A DNA stretch of 64,000 nt from Oceanobacillus sojae (GCF_007991515.1 NZ_BJYM01000009.1:124001-188000), one strand, 5' to 3'. Positions 26,009 to 36,020 are shown, counted from the first letter of the stretch. Numbers and translations: made by a program. Notes: generated from the letters alone by a model not told the origin.

Positions 26009-26446
26009 TTAAATATGATTAATACCAAGACCGAGCGCTTCATGCTCCAGTCCTTTTATTGGTGCACCGATTGTTCCGTAAAAAGCGACAGCTATCCACT
26101 CGCCTTCTTTTTCTTCTTCATATGGTCTGCCGCGTACAACAGCAAAGCGAAGGCCTACTGTCCGCATTGTCTCTCCAATCGCCAGCTGTCCTCTTGTTAC
26201 GCCTTCAAGCGCCTCGACAATCGTATGGTATAAAGCATGCGTTTCTCTGTAGATTCCCTCTTCAATCAGCCCGCTTCGTTTAACTGCCGTTTCTACAGAT
26301 GATATAACCTTCTGCATGTTCATCGAGCCCACTTTTCCAAGGCATGTATCCACTTCGTTAAACATGGCATCAAAGGAGCTATATTCACTCTCGTCTAACA
26401 TGGCAAGCAGCGTTGCAATCTTTCCAATTCTAATTTTCTGAGACAT
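26009..26446 (-). CDS. hutP: Hut operon regulator HutP (RNA-binding antiterminator)
   Basis: HutP binds hut leader RNA in the presence of histidine and magnesium and prevents termination. The 145-residue protein ends with the highly conserved [22 protein letters not shown] and keeps the histidines of the HALYH segment that bind the metal. I chose ATG 26446, eight bases after GGGAG; the longer frame at 26479 has no site. Here hutP precedes only hutH; urocanase and imidazolonepropionase genes lie upstream of it, so the HutP switch would act only on the lyase unless other sites exist. Confidence 0.93.
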   Translation of the reverse strand: MSQKIRIGKIATLLAMLDESEYSSFDAMFNEVDTCLGKVGSMNMQKVISSVETAVKRSGLIEEGIYRETHALYHTIVEALEGVTRGQLAIGETMRTVGLRFAVVRGRPYEEEKEGEWIAVAFYGTIGAPIKGLEHEALGLGINHI

Positions 26447-26587
26447 GTAAACGCTCCCTTTTACTCTCAAAAATAACACTATTTACTATTGGCTATCTAT
26501 AATTATAATCTGAGTAATAAAAATAGTCCATTACTTATAGGAATAATATCTGTTCATTTCGATGTTTACCTGCTCTTTTTAACCTTG

Positions 26588-27928
26588 CTAAAGTAATAAA
26601 TATGCAATTGGCGTTACAATAATGATTGTTAATATAGTACGCTCAATCCAAATTACAATCAGCTTAGGAACACTGACCGGTATCTCTGTAGACAAGATAC
26701 ATGGAATTAAAGCCGAAAAGAAAAGAATAGCTGATACAGATAAGGTAGCAATTACAAATTTCGTTATTAATGGCGCATCCGTAACGAGCAATGCCGGTAA
26801 AAACATTTCAGCAATCTCTGTAGCTGCTGCCTTAGCAGCTAACAACGGCTCTGGAACCTGCATAATCCATGTGAATGGATAAAAGATATAACCCAATATA
26901 TCAAATACAGAAGTATACTCCGCTAAAATCAGCCCCAGCAGACCAATCGACATAATAGATGGAAGAATTGCCATTGTCATGATTAAGCCATCCTTGAAAT
27001 TCATCCAAATATTTTTTGAAATTGCCGGTGCCTGATCAGCAACCTCCATAGCTTGTGACCATGCAACTTTTATTCGATTCTTTTTAATAATTTCTTCCGG
27101 ATGTCCTTCTCCGTCATAATATTCCTCACTGAGTTTATTTAAAGGCCACATTCTTACTGTGATTGCAGTTACCAGGAAAGTAACAAATAATGTGACCCAA
27201 AAATACATATTCCAGATCCCCATCAAACCAAGTGTATTTGCTATGACAATCATGAATGTTACAGAAACGGTTGAAAATCCTGTTGCAATAATCGTTGCTT
27301 CTTTTATTGTATATTTTCCTTCTTTAAAAACCCGATTTGTAATTAATAAACCTACAGAATAACTTCCAATAAAAGATGCTACTGCATCAACTGCAGATCT
27401 GCCTGGTACCTTCCAAATTGGACGCATAACAGATTGGAGCAGAACTCCAAAAAACTCTAATAATCCATAGCCTACAAGTAAAGCCAGAAAGACAGCTCCA
27501 ATAGGTACAAGAACTCCGACCGGAATAACCAATTTTTCAAAGAGATATGGTCCGATATTTGGATCAAGCAGCCAGCCTGGTCCAAATTGAAAAACTAACA
27601 TAACCGTTACAGCTGCACCAGAAATCTTAAACAAAGACAAAACAATATTAACTATATCTTTATTCCAAGTACGATTTATAAATGGATATATTGCTCCAAA
27701 GATAATCATAATCAAAGCATAATAAGGAACAGCATCGGAAAAAACGGTTTGAACATAGGTTACAATATGATCAAGCGGAATCGATGATACTCCGTTTATT
27801 GTAATCGGGATAAAGAAAGTAAAAATTCCAATCAAACTAAACAAGAGAAACTTCAGCAAATTATTGATATTAAGGGATTGTGCGTGTTTAGGCTCTTTAA
27901 CAGTTACGTCTTTTTGAACTTGATTCAC
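26588..27928 (-). CDS. YjiH-family (Gate/nucleoside-recognition fold) membrane protein in the hut cluster
   Basis: The 446-residue protein has about ten membrane helices and the YjiH-type architecture, with two Gate-like halves (GYGLLEFFGVLLQSVMRPIWKVPGRSAVD in the first and VPEPLLAAKAAATEIAEMFLPALL in the second). Its place between hutI and hutP suggests transport of histidine, urocanate or a related compound, but no such activity is established for the family to my knowledge. GTG 27928 has AAAAAGGG eight bases upstream and is preferred to the GTG nine bases earlier. No classical hutM permease is present in this cluster, which strengthens the transport idea. Confidence 0.75.
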   Translation of the reverse strand: MNQVQKDVTVKEPKHAQSLNINNLLKFLLFSLIGIFTFFIPITINGVSSIPLDHIVTYVQTVFSDAVPYYALIMIIFGAIYPFINRTWNKDIVNIVLSLFKISGAAVTVMLVFQFGPGWLLDPNIGPYLFEKLVIPVGVLVPIGAVFLALLVGYGLLEFFGVLLQSVMRPIWKVPGRSAVDAVASFIGSYSVGLLITNRVFKEGKYTIKEATIIATGFSTVSVTFMIVIANTLGLMGIWNMYFWVTLFVTFLVTAITVRMWPLNKLSEEYYDGEGHPEEIIKKNRIKVAWSQAMEVADQAPAISKNIWMNFKDGLIMTMAILPSIMSIGLLGLILAEYTSVFDILGYIFYPFTWIMQVPEPLLAAKAAATEIAEMFLPALLVTDAPLITKFVIATLSVSAILFFSALIPCILSTEIPVSVPKLIVIWIERTILTIIIVTPIAYLLL

Positions 27929-28067
27929 TCTATTCACCCTTTTTATTTAAGTTTCGATACTACTGCTAAATATGACAATCCCCTTATTCTCTATTTGATA
28001 GTTCCCTTTAAAAACAGCAGTATTGTCAAGTCATTATTTTACATCGTGATCTAAGGGCAGATTATAC

Positions 28068-29342
28068 TTATTGAAGCCGTCCTCCCACTACAACCTGCTT
28101 TCCGGATTTTATAACAGTATCTACATGATTCATCCCATACTGGTACGATAAAGTTAAATAATTAGGAACATCAAAAATGGTAATATCTGCTTTCTTACCA
28201 CTTTCCAGGCTACCCGCCTCATCTGCACAGCCAATGGCATGTGCTGCATTAATCGTTGTTGCAGTTAATACTTCCTCAGGTGTCATTTCCATCTTCAGAC
28301 AGCCTAAATTCATAATAAACGGAAGAGAAATCGTTGGCGAAGATCCCGGGTTCTGATCCGTGGATAAAGCTACCGCAACCCCAGCATCGATAATCTTTCT
28401 AGCAGGAGCAAATTCCGCCATTAGGAAGAAGGCTGTTCCAGGTAATAAAACACCGACAACTCCCTGCTCTGCCATCGCTTTTATTCCTTCGTCGGATGCT
28501 TTCAAAAGATGATCTGCTGAAATTGCCTCGACCTCTGCTGCTAATTTCGCACCGGCATATGGTTCAATCTCATCAGCATGAATTTTAGGAATAAGTCCGT
28601 GTTTTTTTCCAGCCTCTAGTATTCGCTTTGACTGCTCGGGCGTAAATACTCCTCGCTCGCAAAATACATCGTTAAATACAGCTAATTTCCGTTCTGCTAC
28701 TTCAGGAATCATTTCTTCAATGACCCGGGTAACAAACTTTTCCGGATTCTTTTTCTCATTCATCGGTACAGCATGAGCTCCCATAAAAGTAGAAATAATA
28801 TCAACTGAATGATCCTTTTGCAGCTGCTTTGCCACTTCCAGCTGTTTCAATTCATGCTCCAGTGTTAATCCATACCCGCTTTTTGCTTCAAGCGTTGTCA
28901 CACCATGCAATAAAAATTTATCTAAACGCTTTTTCGACTCTTCATATAACTTTTCATGGCTTGCCTTTTGTGTAGCACGGGTGGTTGCATGAATCCCCCC
29001 GCCTGCCTCCATTATTTCCATATATGTTTTTCCTTTTAAACGCATCGCATACTCATTTTCCCGTGTACCGGCATGAACAAGATGTGTATGTGGGTCAATC
29101 AGACCCGGTGTTACAATTTTACCGGTTGCATCGATTTGTACTGCATCTTCTATTTGTGTTCTGTATTTTTCACGGAGTTCTTCATCCGGACCCACTTCAA
29201 CAATCCTTCCATCTTCAATCCAGATACTCCCATGCTTCATTATTGAAATCTTGGACATTTTCTCTTTTTTAGCAGGTGTATCAGAGTGCCCCGCCATTGT
29301 AATTACTTGATTCGCATTTGAAATAAACATCTTTTGTGCCAA
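28068..29342 (-). CDS. hutI: Imidazolonepropionase
   Basis: HutI hydrolyses 4-imidazolone-5-propanoate to N-formimino-L-glutamate. The amidohydrolase motifs are complete: PGLIDPHTHLVHAGTRENEY (metal histidines), GGGIHATTRATQ, the EAKSGYGLT region, MGAHAVP, KIHADEI, SADHL and STDQNPGSSP with the metal aspartate. Length of 424 residues is normal. I chose TTG 29342, with GGGAGGGG eight bases before it; an ATG 24 bases earlier would place that site within the coding region. It lies 103 bases downstream of hutU on the same strand. Confidence 0.95.
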   Translation of the reverse strand: MAQKMFISNANQVITMAGHSDTPAKKEKMSKISIMKHGSIWIEDGRIVEVGPDEELREKYRTQIEDAVQIDATGKIVTPGLIDPHTHLVHAGTRENEYAMRLKGKTYMEIMEAGGGIHATTRATQKASHEKLYEESKKRLDKFLLHGVTTLEAKSGYGLTLEHELKQLEVAKQLQKDHSVDIISTFMGAHAVPMNEKKNPEKFVTRVIEEMIPEVAERKLAVFNDVFCERGVFTPEQSKRILEAGKKHGLIPKIHADEIEPYAGAKLAAEVEAISADHLLKASDEGIKAMAEQGVVGVLLPGTAFFLMAEFAPARKIIDAGVAVALSTDQNPGSSPTISLPFIMNLGCLKMEMTPEEVLTATTINAAHAIGCADEAGSLESGKKADITIFDVPNYLTLSYQYGMNHVDTVIKSGKQVVVGGRLQ

Positions 29343-29445
29343 TGTTACTTCCCCTCCCGCATGCATGTTTTTAACAGTTTATAAAATGTAGCTGTATTCG
29401 TACATCTCTGAAAAAATATTTGTTTCCAAAAGACAGCACTTTACA

Positions 29446-31113
29446 TTATTCATTTTTTAACATGGGAATGTTCACGTTCTTTTTACGCGCTGTTTCCTGT
29501 GCCAGCTCATATCCTGCATCCACATGACGGGCAATTCCCATCCCGGGGTCCGTAGTCAATACACGCTCCAGGCGTTTTTCAGCACCCTTCGTCCCGTCCG
29601 CAACAATGACCATCCCAGCATGTAGAGAATATCCCATTCCTACACCGCCGCCGTGATGAACACTGACCCAGCTTGCCCCGCCAACACTATTGATCAGAGC
29701 ATTTAAAATTGGCCAGTCAGCAACAGCATCGCTGCCGTCTTTCATTGATTCTGTTTCTCTGTTTGGTGATGCGACAGAACCGGAATCAAGATGATCACGG
29801 CCAATGACGATTGGAGCACTTAACTCCCCACTGGCAACCATATCATTGATGATTTTTCCAAATCTCGCACGTTCCCCGTAACCAAGCCAGCAAATACGGG
29901 AAGGCAGGCCCTGAAAGCTCACCTTTTCTCGAGCCATCCGAATCCAATTACATAAATGCTTATTATCACTAAATTCACGTAAAACCACTTCATCTGTTTT
30001 ATAAATATCCTCTGGATCTCCGGATAACGCCACCCAGCGGAACGGTCCTTTACCTTCGCAAAATTGCGGACGGATATAGGCAGGAACAAACCCAGGGAAA
30101 TCGAAAGCATTTTCTATACCCTCGTCTTTTGCCACCTGGCGAATGTTATTTCCATAATCAAAGGTAACAGCTCCCTGCTTCTGCATTTCCAGCATTGCTT
30201 CTACATGCTTAGCAATACTTGCTTTAGAAAGAGTTGTATATTCTTTCTCGTCCTTTTTCCGCAAATCAGCAGCTTCCTCCAAGCTGAATCCTTCTGGAAT
30301 ATAACCATTTAACGGATCATGCGCAGATGTCTGATCCGTTAACACATCGGGAATAAATCCTTTCGCAATCATTTCTGGTAAAACCTCTGCTGCATTTCCT
30401 AATAGACCGATAGATAAAGCTTTCCTTTGGCTACGGGCCTCATCAGCCAGACGAATCACTTCGTCTACGTTATCTGTATACATATCTAAATATTTCGTTT
30501 CGATCCGACGATTAATTCGATGCTGATCTACTTCAACTGCAATGCAGACACCGCCATTCAAGGTTACAGCCAGTGGCTGAGCCCCTCCCATGCCGCCAAG
30601 TCCCGCAGTTAATGTAATGGTTCCAGCCAGGCTGCCTTTAAAATGCTGCTTTGCACATTCCGCAAAGGTCTCATAGGTTCCCTGCAAAATTCCCTGACTG
30701 CCAATATAAATCCAGCTTCCAGCAGTCATTTGCCCGTACATCATTAATCCTTTCCGGTCCAATTCATTAAAATGTTCCCAATTCGCCCAGGCAGGTACAA
30801 GGTTTGAATTGGCTATCAACACTTTGGGAGCGTCTTTATGAGATGGGAAAACGGCTACTGGTTTTCCAGACTGAATTAATAACGTCTCATCCACTTCTAA
30901 TTCTGTTAAAGACTTAACAATGGCATCATAGCAATCCCAGTTTCTCGCTGCTTTTCCAATCCCGCCATACACCACTAAATCATCCGGATTTTCCGCTACA
31001 TCTGGATGGAGGTTATTATTTAACATGCGTAATGCTGCTTCCTGAATCCAACCTTTTGTATTTAATTCCGTGCCTCTATATTGTTTTACTTCTCTTGACC
31101 TTGTCTCTGACAT
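29446..31113 (-). CDS. hutU: Urocanate hydratase (urocanase)
   Basis: HutU converts urocanate to imidazolonepropionate with a tightly bound NAD. The 555-residue protein is full length and carries [29 protein letters not shown], the catalytic-cysteine region [18 protein letters not shown], and [13 protein letters not shown]. It is the first gene of the hutU-hutI-yjiH-hutP-hutH group. A cre site lies about 126-139 bases upstream, so carbon catabolite repression is likely. The ATG has GGGAGAGTG upstream at a slightly long distance. Confidence 0.96.
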   Translation of the reverse strand: MSETRSREVKQYRGTELNTKGWIQEAALRMLNNNLHPDVAENPDDLVVYGGIGKAARNWDCYDAIVKSLTELEVDETLLIQSGKPVAVFPSHKDAPKVLIANSNLVPAWANWEHFNELDRKGLMMYGQMTAGSWIYIGSQGILQGTYETFAECAKQHFKGSLAGTITLTAGLGGMGGAQPLAVTLNGGVCIAVEVDQHRINRRIETKYLDMYTDNVDEVIRLADEARSQRKALSIGLLGNAAEVLPEMIAKGFIPDVLTDQTSAHDPLNGYIPEGFSLEEAADLRKKDEKEYTTLSKASIAKHVEAMLEMQKQGAVTFDYGNNIRQVAKDEGIENAFDFPGFVPAYIRPQFCEGKGPFRWVALSGDPEDIYKTDEVVLREFSDNKHLCNWIRMAREKVSFQGLPSRICWLGYGERARFGKIINDMVASGELSAPIVIGRDHLDSGSVASPNRETESMKDGSDAVADWPILNALINSVGGASWVSVHHGGGVGMGYSLHAGMVIVADGTKGAEKRLERVLTTDPGMGIARHVDAGYELAQETARKKNVNIPMLKNE

Positions 31114-31238
31114 GACTTATTCACTCTCCCATCAATTCTGTATTCTGATAATTCTTATTTTACCAATCAGGGAGAGTGCAATATAGATAACTCCTATTCG
31201 AAATAATATAAAAATCATAGGTAAAGATAAACTTATAT

Positions 31239-31252
31239 ATAAAACGCTTTCA
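31239..31252 (-). promoter_or_regulatory. cre site (CcpA) upstream of hutU
   Basis: The minus strand reads TGAAAGCGTTTTAT, which fits the cre consensus TGWAARCGYTWNCW in 13 of 14 positions. It lies between the upstream regulator gene and hutU. CcpA repression of histidine use is established in bacilli. Confidence 0.6.
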
Positions 31253-31304
31253 TTTTATGATAATAATATTAGATTATTATAAAAATATAATATTTCTACT
31301 TCAT

Positions 31305-32792
31305 TTATTGCAATCTCCATTCACGCGGAGTCAGACCGGTATGTGATTTAAACACACGGCTAAAATAATTTGGATTGCGGAAACCGACAGCAGCAGCAAT
31401 ATTTTGAATGGAATCATCCGTTGCACCAAGCATCTCCTTCGCCTTTTGCATTCGAATATAGATCAGCATTTCCCGGAAAGATTGCTGATATCTTTTCGAC
31501 AGAATATGGCTCAAATAAGATGGGCTGCGGTGAACATGCGCAGCTACTTCCGTCAATGAAAGAGTTGCGTCATTATAATGATTCTCCATATAACCGATGG
31601 CCGTTTCGATAACATCTGCCCTCGCATATATATCCTGTTCCTTGACCGTTTGAAACAGATAATTAATAAACAGAATCAGCTCCTGGACAATACGATATAA
31701 AACCGGACTATATAATATACTCTCAAACACATTTTTATAATACGCTTCACTAGCCTTTGATTTCAGCCCTTTCCGGAACATAAACCGGCGTATCTGCGCG
31801 AGTATACTTGTTAATCGTGTCCGAAGCAGACCTGGCTCCGGATATGGAGACTTCATATTAAAAAATTCCTCATACAGCCAGCTTTTCAGCTTATCTCCCT
31901 GTCTCTCATCCAGCATAAAAACCCAATTTCTCTGCTCCTCCACAGTTAAAAAAGGATCAATATCTATCCATTCCTGAACATCTTCTGCCTGCAACACCTG
32001 CTTATAGCCTATAAAAAAGGTCGTTTCCATCATCCGCAATAGTTTCATATAAATCGGATGAAGAGAGTCCCCACTCCCTCTATGTACAACAATTGCAATA
32101 GGATTTCCTTCCGAATGCTCCCATTCTCTTAAGAATCGCTGCGCCTGCTTTACAGGTGCCGGAAAATCATGCTGGAACACGAGCACAATATTATCATGAG
32201 CAGAAAATACGGATGGCTTATAATCAAAATCAAATTGATCGATAAAATCTCTGAGATCATTTAATGTTTTTCGCTGCTCAGCTCCCAGTAAATATACAGG
32301 GTAAGGGAAGGAAACATGGTCGTCTATAAATAAAGCTTCATACCGCACAGTGTGCCCCAGTTCTGTAATCGTGTTTTTCTTACTTACAGCTGATAGATTT
32401 CCGATAGCCTGCTGTAAGGCATGCTTCATAAGTGATGGAGAGAGCGGCTTCACCCACAAATCAACTGCTTTAATAGACATTGCCTGCATTGCCCGCTCAA
32501 AAGTAGCCTCGGCAGTGATGGCGATAACCTGTCCAGAATATCTGTGAATAAATGATTTAACCATCTCCCAGCTGTCTTCCTGTATCATATCTAATTCTAT
32601 ACATAATATATCAGGCAGTTCATTTTCGAGAGTGGTCAGAACGTCTGTTAGTTGATTGGCTAATCTGGTCTTGTTTATTGGGAATGAATATTTTGAAAGC
32701 AGCCAATGGATGCCTTGAAGTTCTTCTTTGTCGCGATCCGCAATTAGTAGTTTGTAGATGGGAAGGACCTCCTTTGGTGATTTAATAATCAT
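31305..32792 (-). CDS. YesN/AraC-type response regulator with degenerate receiver
   Basis: The N-terminal 120 residues form a receiver fold (YKLLIADRDKEELQGIHWLL, PDILCIELDM, VIAITAEA, DLWVKPLS). The phospho-acceptor position in strand 3 is Glu, which can mimic phospho-Asp. The middle is a large linker domain, and the last 100 residues are an AraC helix-turn-helix pair (TLSLTEVAAHVHRSPSYLSHILSKRY, SIQNIAAAVGFRNPNYFSRVFKSHTG). No histidine kinase is adjacent. The start is unusual: AAAGGAGG lies inside the first codons of the ATG frame at 32792, eight bases before an ATC codon (32759) that coincides with the usual family start YKLLIAD. The gene lies upstream of hutU on the same strand. Confidence 0.82.
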   Translation of the reverse strand: MIIKSPKEVLPIYKLLIADRDKEELQGIHWLLSKYSFPINKTRLANQLTDVLTTLENELPDILCIELDMIQEDSWEMVKSFIHRYSGQVIAITAEATFERAMQAMSIKAVDLWVKPLSPSLMKHALQQAIGNLSAVSKKNTITELGHTVRYEALFIDDHVSFPYPVYLLGAEQRKTLNDLRDFIDQFDFDYKPSVFSAHDNIVLVFQHDFPAPVKQAQRFLREWEHSEGNPIAIVVHRGSGDSLHPIYMKLLRMMETTFFIGYKQVLQAEDVQEWIDIDPFLTVEEQRNWVFMLDERQGDKLKSWLYEEFFNMKSPYPEPGLLRTRLTSILAQIRRFMFRKGLKSKASEAYYKNVFESILYSPVLYRIVQELILFINYLFQTVKEQDIYARADVIETAIGYMENHYNDATLSLTEVAAHVHRSPSYLSHILSKRYQQSFREMLIYIRMQKAKEMLGATDDSIQNIAAAVGFRNPNYFSRVFKSHTGLTPREWRLQ

Positions 32793-33450
32793 ATAAATAA
32801 ACCTATTTTTTTATAAACACATAGGCATTGATTAGTTCTTATAGAAGTACCTGATAATGTTTACTTTTCTCTAATATAGCTATTAATAATCTTTATAACT
32901 TTTAAAATCCTCTTTTTATACTTTAATTCGCTTCCTCTTACTTTTTTTCCTCTTCCAACCAGCATAACCCTATCTACTTGATCTCAATATTTACTTAACT
33001 GTTTACATATTTCTTCATCATTGGCTTCCAGTTTACTTTTAGGAGCAACAATTTCATTTATGGATGAATGATTATGGTATGAAAGTTTTCGAGCATATAA
33101 ACTAGCTAAATTTAAAATGACTACTTTTGAAAATCCTCTAACATAAAAGTATATACACACTTTATTAACTGTGCAAAAACAGATATTCCATTAAATTTAT
33201 GATATCTCTATAAAACTAAGTAATATAACTAATTTTTTCCTTCTAACACTAAGGTACAAATAACTATCCTCCCTTCTTCGTATTAATTTATAGTTATAAT
33301 TCTATCTCGTATAATATAAACTTGAAGCTATAACTCCTTTAGTATTTCTCCTAACATACCGATAATAAACATGAAGGTTATCTCTTCATTTCATTTTATA
33401 ACAGCATCTATTATTCCAAACATATTTTTTTAAGTCAGGAGTGCATCATT
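32793..33450. other. AT-rich intergenic region with a possible gene remnant (658 bases)
   Basis: This region lies between divergent genes. It holds no complete ORF with a ribosome binding site except that of the downstream ATP-grasp gene. A protein-like fragment is described separately. Its low GC content matches the adjacent ATP-grasp gene and differs from the hut side. Confidence 0.5.
32994..33145 (-). pseudogene. Possible 3' remnant of an unidentified gene
   Basis: A minus-strand frame without a start codon ends at TGA 32996-32994 and reads plausibly as protein, including ILNLASLYARKLSYHN and IVAPKSKLEANDEEI. There is no ATG or ribosome binding site upstream in frame. I do not recognise it. 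It may be the decayed end of a gene or chance. Confidence 0.25.
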
Positions 33451-35922
33451 TTGCCTACAATAAATCAAAAGCAAATCAATCAATCATTAAACATCGTAAA
33501 CACAATTATAGAAGCAGCTGAACATTTTCAAGGGTTAGTGAGAAAAAAAGAAAAAAATCAGGCTATTTTTATATTGGGGAGTATTGTCGATGGTATTCAG
33601 GCATTAAATCAAAATGGCTACATAAACAGTACACACCAAAATTTATCTGGTAAATTAGAGAAAAATTTATTATTAATTGCTAAAAATATCGAGAACGATA
33701 AATCAACGAAAATCCTTGAAATTACACAGTTTTCACTTATTCCTAACCTAAAAAAACTGCAGCTGCTATTTGAAGAAAATAACCATATAAATAAAGAAAA
33801 AGAGCAAATTAAAATCGGAGTTTACGGCATTCAAAATCCCCTCCTTTACTATCCACAGCCCCGAATTGAGGCAATGGTAAAAGAGAGTGAAAAACAAAAT
33901 GCAATCTTATATTTTTTCGGAGATAATGATGTGAACTTCTCTGAGAAAATGATTGATGCAGTATCTTATCAGAATGGAGAAAAAAAGCAAGTAACCATTC
34001 CTTTTCCAGATGTAATTAATAATACTTCAGCAAAAAAGACACATATTGGGCGAAAATTGTTAAGGACAGTTCCATTTACAAATTATTTTCATGTTGGCAA
34101 TAAAATATCCTTACCACAACGTCTCGTGCAAACAAGAAATAAATATGTGAAATTACTTGTGCCATTTCAATTATGTCATAATAAAGAAAAAATTCTGAAC
34201 TTCATAGAGAGTAATAATAAAGTAGTTTTCAAACACTTGGAAGCAAATCGTGGTGAAAATATTTATTTTGTAACGAAAAAGAAACACCGGTATATTTTAT
34301 TAGATCAAAAAAAAGAGAATATTCTTGTGGCAGAAGAATTTGAAAAATGGCTTGATGACATTATATTAAATCAAAAAGGCAGCTACATTATTCAAAAGTA
34401 TATTCATACTCGTACAAAAAATAATGAACCTTATCATATACGTTCGCATGTACAAAAAAACGCATCAGGAAAATGGCAAGTCACCTATATTTATCCGCGT
34501 ATCGGTAATAAAAAATCAAACCTAAGTAACATCAGCACAGAAGGAAGAATAGAAGACTTCCATGAATTTTTAATGAATGAGTATGGGGATAAGCAGGGGA
34601 AAAAATATGCAGAAGATATTCTGAAATTATCTATTGATGTAGCATGGAATTTAGATAAATTATATGGTATGGCGATTGATGAGCTCGGCCTGGACTTTGC
34701 AATTGATGATAAAGGGAAGATATGGATGCATGAAGCAAACAATGGGCCACAGACTGCTTTCCATGAAGACCAAAGAGCTGTGAATACCATTGGTTATGCA
34801 AAATACATTTATAAAAATGGTATTGTCCATTCACTTTCTGCTAATAGTATTCAAAAAAACCAATTTAACTCACATACTTCTAATTTAAGTACCCGTCATC
34901 ATATGGGTAAAAAATTATTAGGTCTTATCGTTCCAAATATTGCGCAGATTACACCTTTACAAAGAGCACTTATAAGCTCTGCCGAAATGGAAAATATAGA
35001 TATTTGTCTTATCCGGCCAAACGATATCGATTTTGAGAATTTACTTATCCGCGGGCATTTTTATGACAGAGAGAATCAAGAGTGGAAACCTTCTATCAGC
35101 TCTTATCCAGATATTATTTTAGATGAATTAAAAGCAAAAGATAATGAACATCTTAAATTTGTTTATGAAGAGCTTGAGAATATTCCATTTATCAATCACT
35201 GGTCTAATCAAATTGTAAATATACCTGAGCTGTACCAACAGCTAGAAAAAAATGAAAAATTAGCTCCCCTATTACCAAATTATGCAAGGATTAAAAAACT
35301 TCGAGATGTATTTCATTGGGTAAATAAATATCACAGTATTAAATTGATTTTGGAAGCAGAAGATGAAATTATGTATATTAACCAGCTGCAAAATAATAAA
35401 TTTGAAGTAATATCACAGCAGAAAACACAAGTGTTCAGTGAGTTTCAATTGACTCAGCACTTCGAAAAAATCTTAGTAAAAAAACGTGTTATTGTAGAAG
35501 CAGATACTTATGAGTTTCCCAGAAAGCAATTTAATCTGCATTTAATTAGAGATATCAATATAAATAAGTGGAATATTGCAAACGTAACATTTCAAACTGC
35601 GAATAATGGAAATGAATTACTCCATACTAACCAAATAAGCTTTCTAAACTCTGACGAAAAACAGATAGATATTGATGAATTTAATTCGATAGAAGCAAAT
35701 TTAATGGAATACAGTGAATTAATCGCAGCTGCTATCCAAGACTATTATTCGATGCTTCCACTAAATGAATTGGAAATTACATTTCAGCTTAGCAAGGATA
35801 ATGAGATCGCTATTTCAAAAGTAAATCCTTGTGGTCCAGCATATACACTTCACCCTGAACGATATGCTAAACTAGTGATTAAGCTTGGAGTGCAATTGAT
35901 TTCTTCAAATGAAGTATTATAA
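33451..35922 (+). CDS. Tandem YheC/YheD-type ATP-grasp protein with extra N-terminal helical domain
   Basis: The 823-residue protein has three parts. Residues 1-115 form a helical domain I cannot name. Residues about 120-465 are a YheC/D ATP-grasp unit with the expected order: VVFKHLEANRGENIY, YHIRSHVQKNASGKW, YPRIGNKKSNLSNIS, LGLDFAIDDKGKIWMHEANNGP. Residues about 480-820 repeat the same fold (LGLIVPNIAQITPLQRALI, then IKKLRDVFHWV, ending FQLSKDNEIAISKVNPCGP), but the nucleotide-binding motifs are eroded. YheC and YheD are separate spore coat-associated proteins in Bacillus subtilis. The TTG start has AGGAG nine bases upstream. The gene is richer in A/T, Asn, Lys and Ile than its neighbours and abuts hag. 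Substrate is unknown. Confidence 0.8.
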   Translation: MPTINQKQINQSLNIVNTIIEAAEHFQGLVRKKEKNQAIFILGSIVDGIQALNQNGYINSTHQNLSGKLEKNLLLIAKNIENDKSTKILEITQFSLIPNLKKLQLLFEENNHINKEKEQIKIGVYGIQNPLLYYPQPRIEAMVKESEKQNAILYFFGDNDVNFSEKMIDAVSYQNGEKKQVTIPFPDVINNTSAKKTHIGRKLLRTVPFTNYFHVGNKISLPQRLVQTRNKYVKLLVPFQLCHNKEKILNFIESNNKVVFKHLEANRGENIYFVTKKKHRYILLDQKKENILVAEEFEKWLDDIILNQKGSYIIQKYIHTRTKNNEPYHIRSHVQKNASGKWQVTYIYPRIGNKKSNLSNISTEGRIEDFHEFLMNEYGDKQGKKYAEDILKLSIDVAWNLDKLYGMAIDELGLDFAIDDKGKIWMHEANNGPQTAFHEDQRAVNTIGYAKYIYKNGIVHSLSANSIQKNQFNSHTSNLSTRHHMGKKLLGLIVPNIAQITPLQRALISSAEMENIDICLIRPNDIDFENLLIRGHFYDRENQEWKPSISSYPDIILDELKAKDNEHLKFVYEELENIPFINHWSNQIVNIPELYQQLEKNEKLAPLLPNYARIKKLRDVFHWVNKYHSIKLILEAEDEIMYINQLQNNKFEVISQQKTQVFSEFQLTQHFEKILVKKRVIVEADTYEFPRKQFNLHLIRDININKWNIANVTFQTANNGNELLHTNQISFLNSDEKQIDIDEFNSIEANLMEYSELIAAAIQDYYSMLPLNELEITFQLSKDNEIAISKVNPCGPAYTLHPERYAKLVIKLGVQLISSNEVL

Positions 35923-35926
35923 ACCT

Positions 35927-35964
35927 AAAACAGGAATGAGTATTAGAAACTCACTCCTGTTTTT
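35927..35964 (+). terminator. Terminator of the ATP-grasp gene
   Basis: AAAACAGGAATGAGT (35927-35941) pairs with ACTCACTCCTGTTTT (35949-35963), one mismatch, followed by T then A-rich sequence. Confidence 0.75.
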
Positions 35965-35983
35965 AAAAAATAAATTTATGGTT

Positions 35984-36012
35984 AAAAAAAGCCCCCATCC
36001 GGGAGCTTTTTA
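35984..36012 (-). terminator. Terminator of hag
   Basis: On the minus strand AAAAAGCTCCC and GGGGGCTTTTTTT form a stem around GGAT with a strong T run, just after the flagellin stop. Confidence 0.8.
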
Positions 36013-36020
36013 TATACTTA

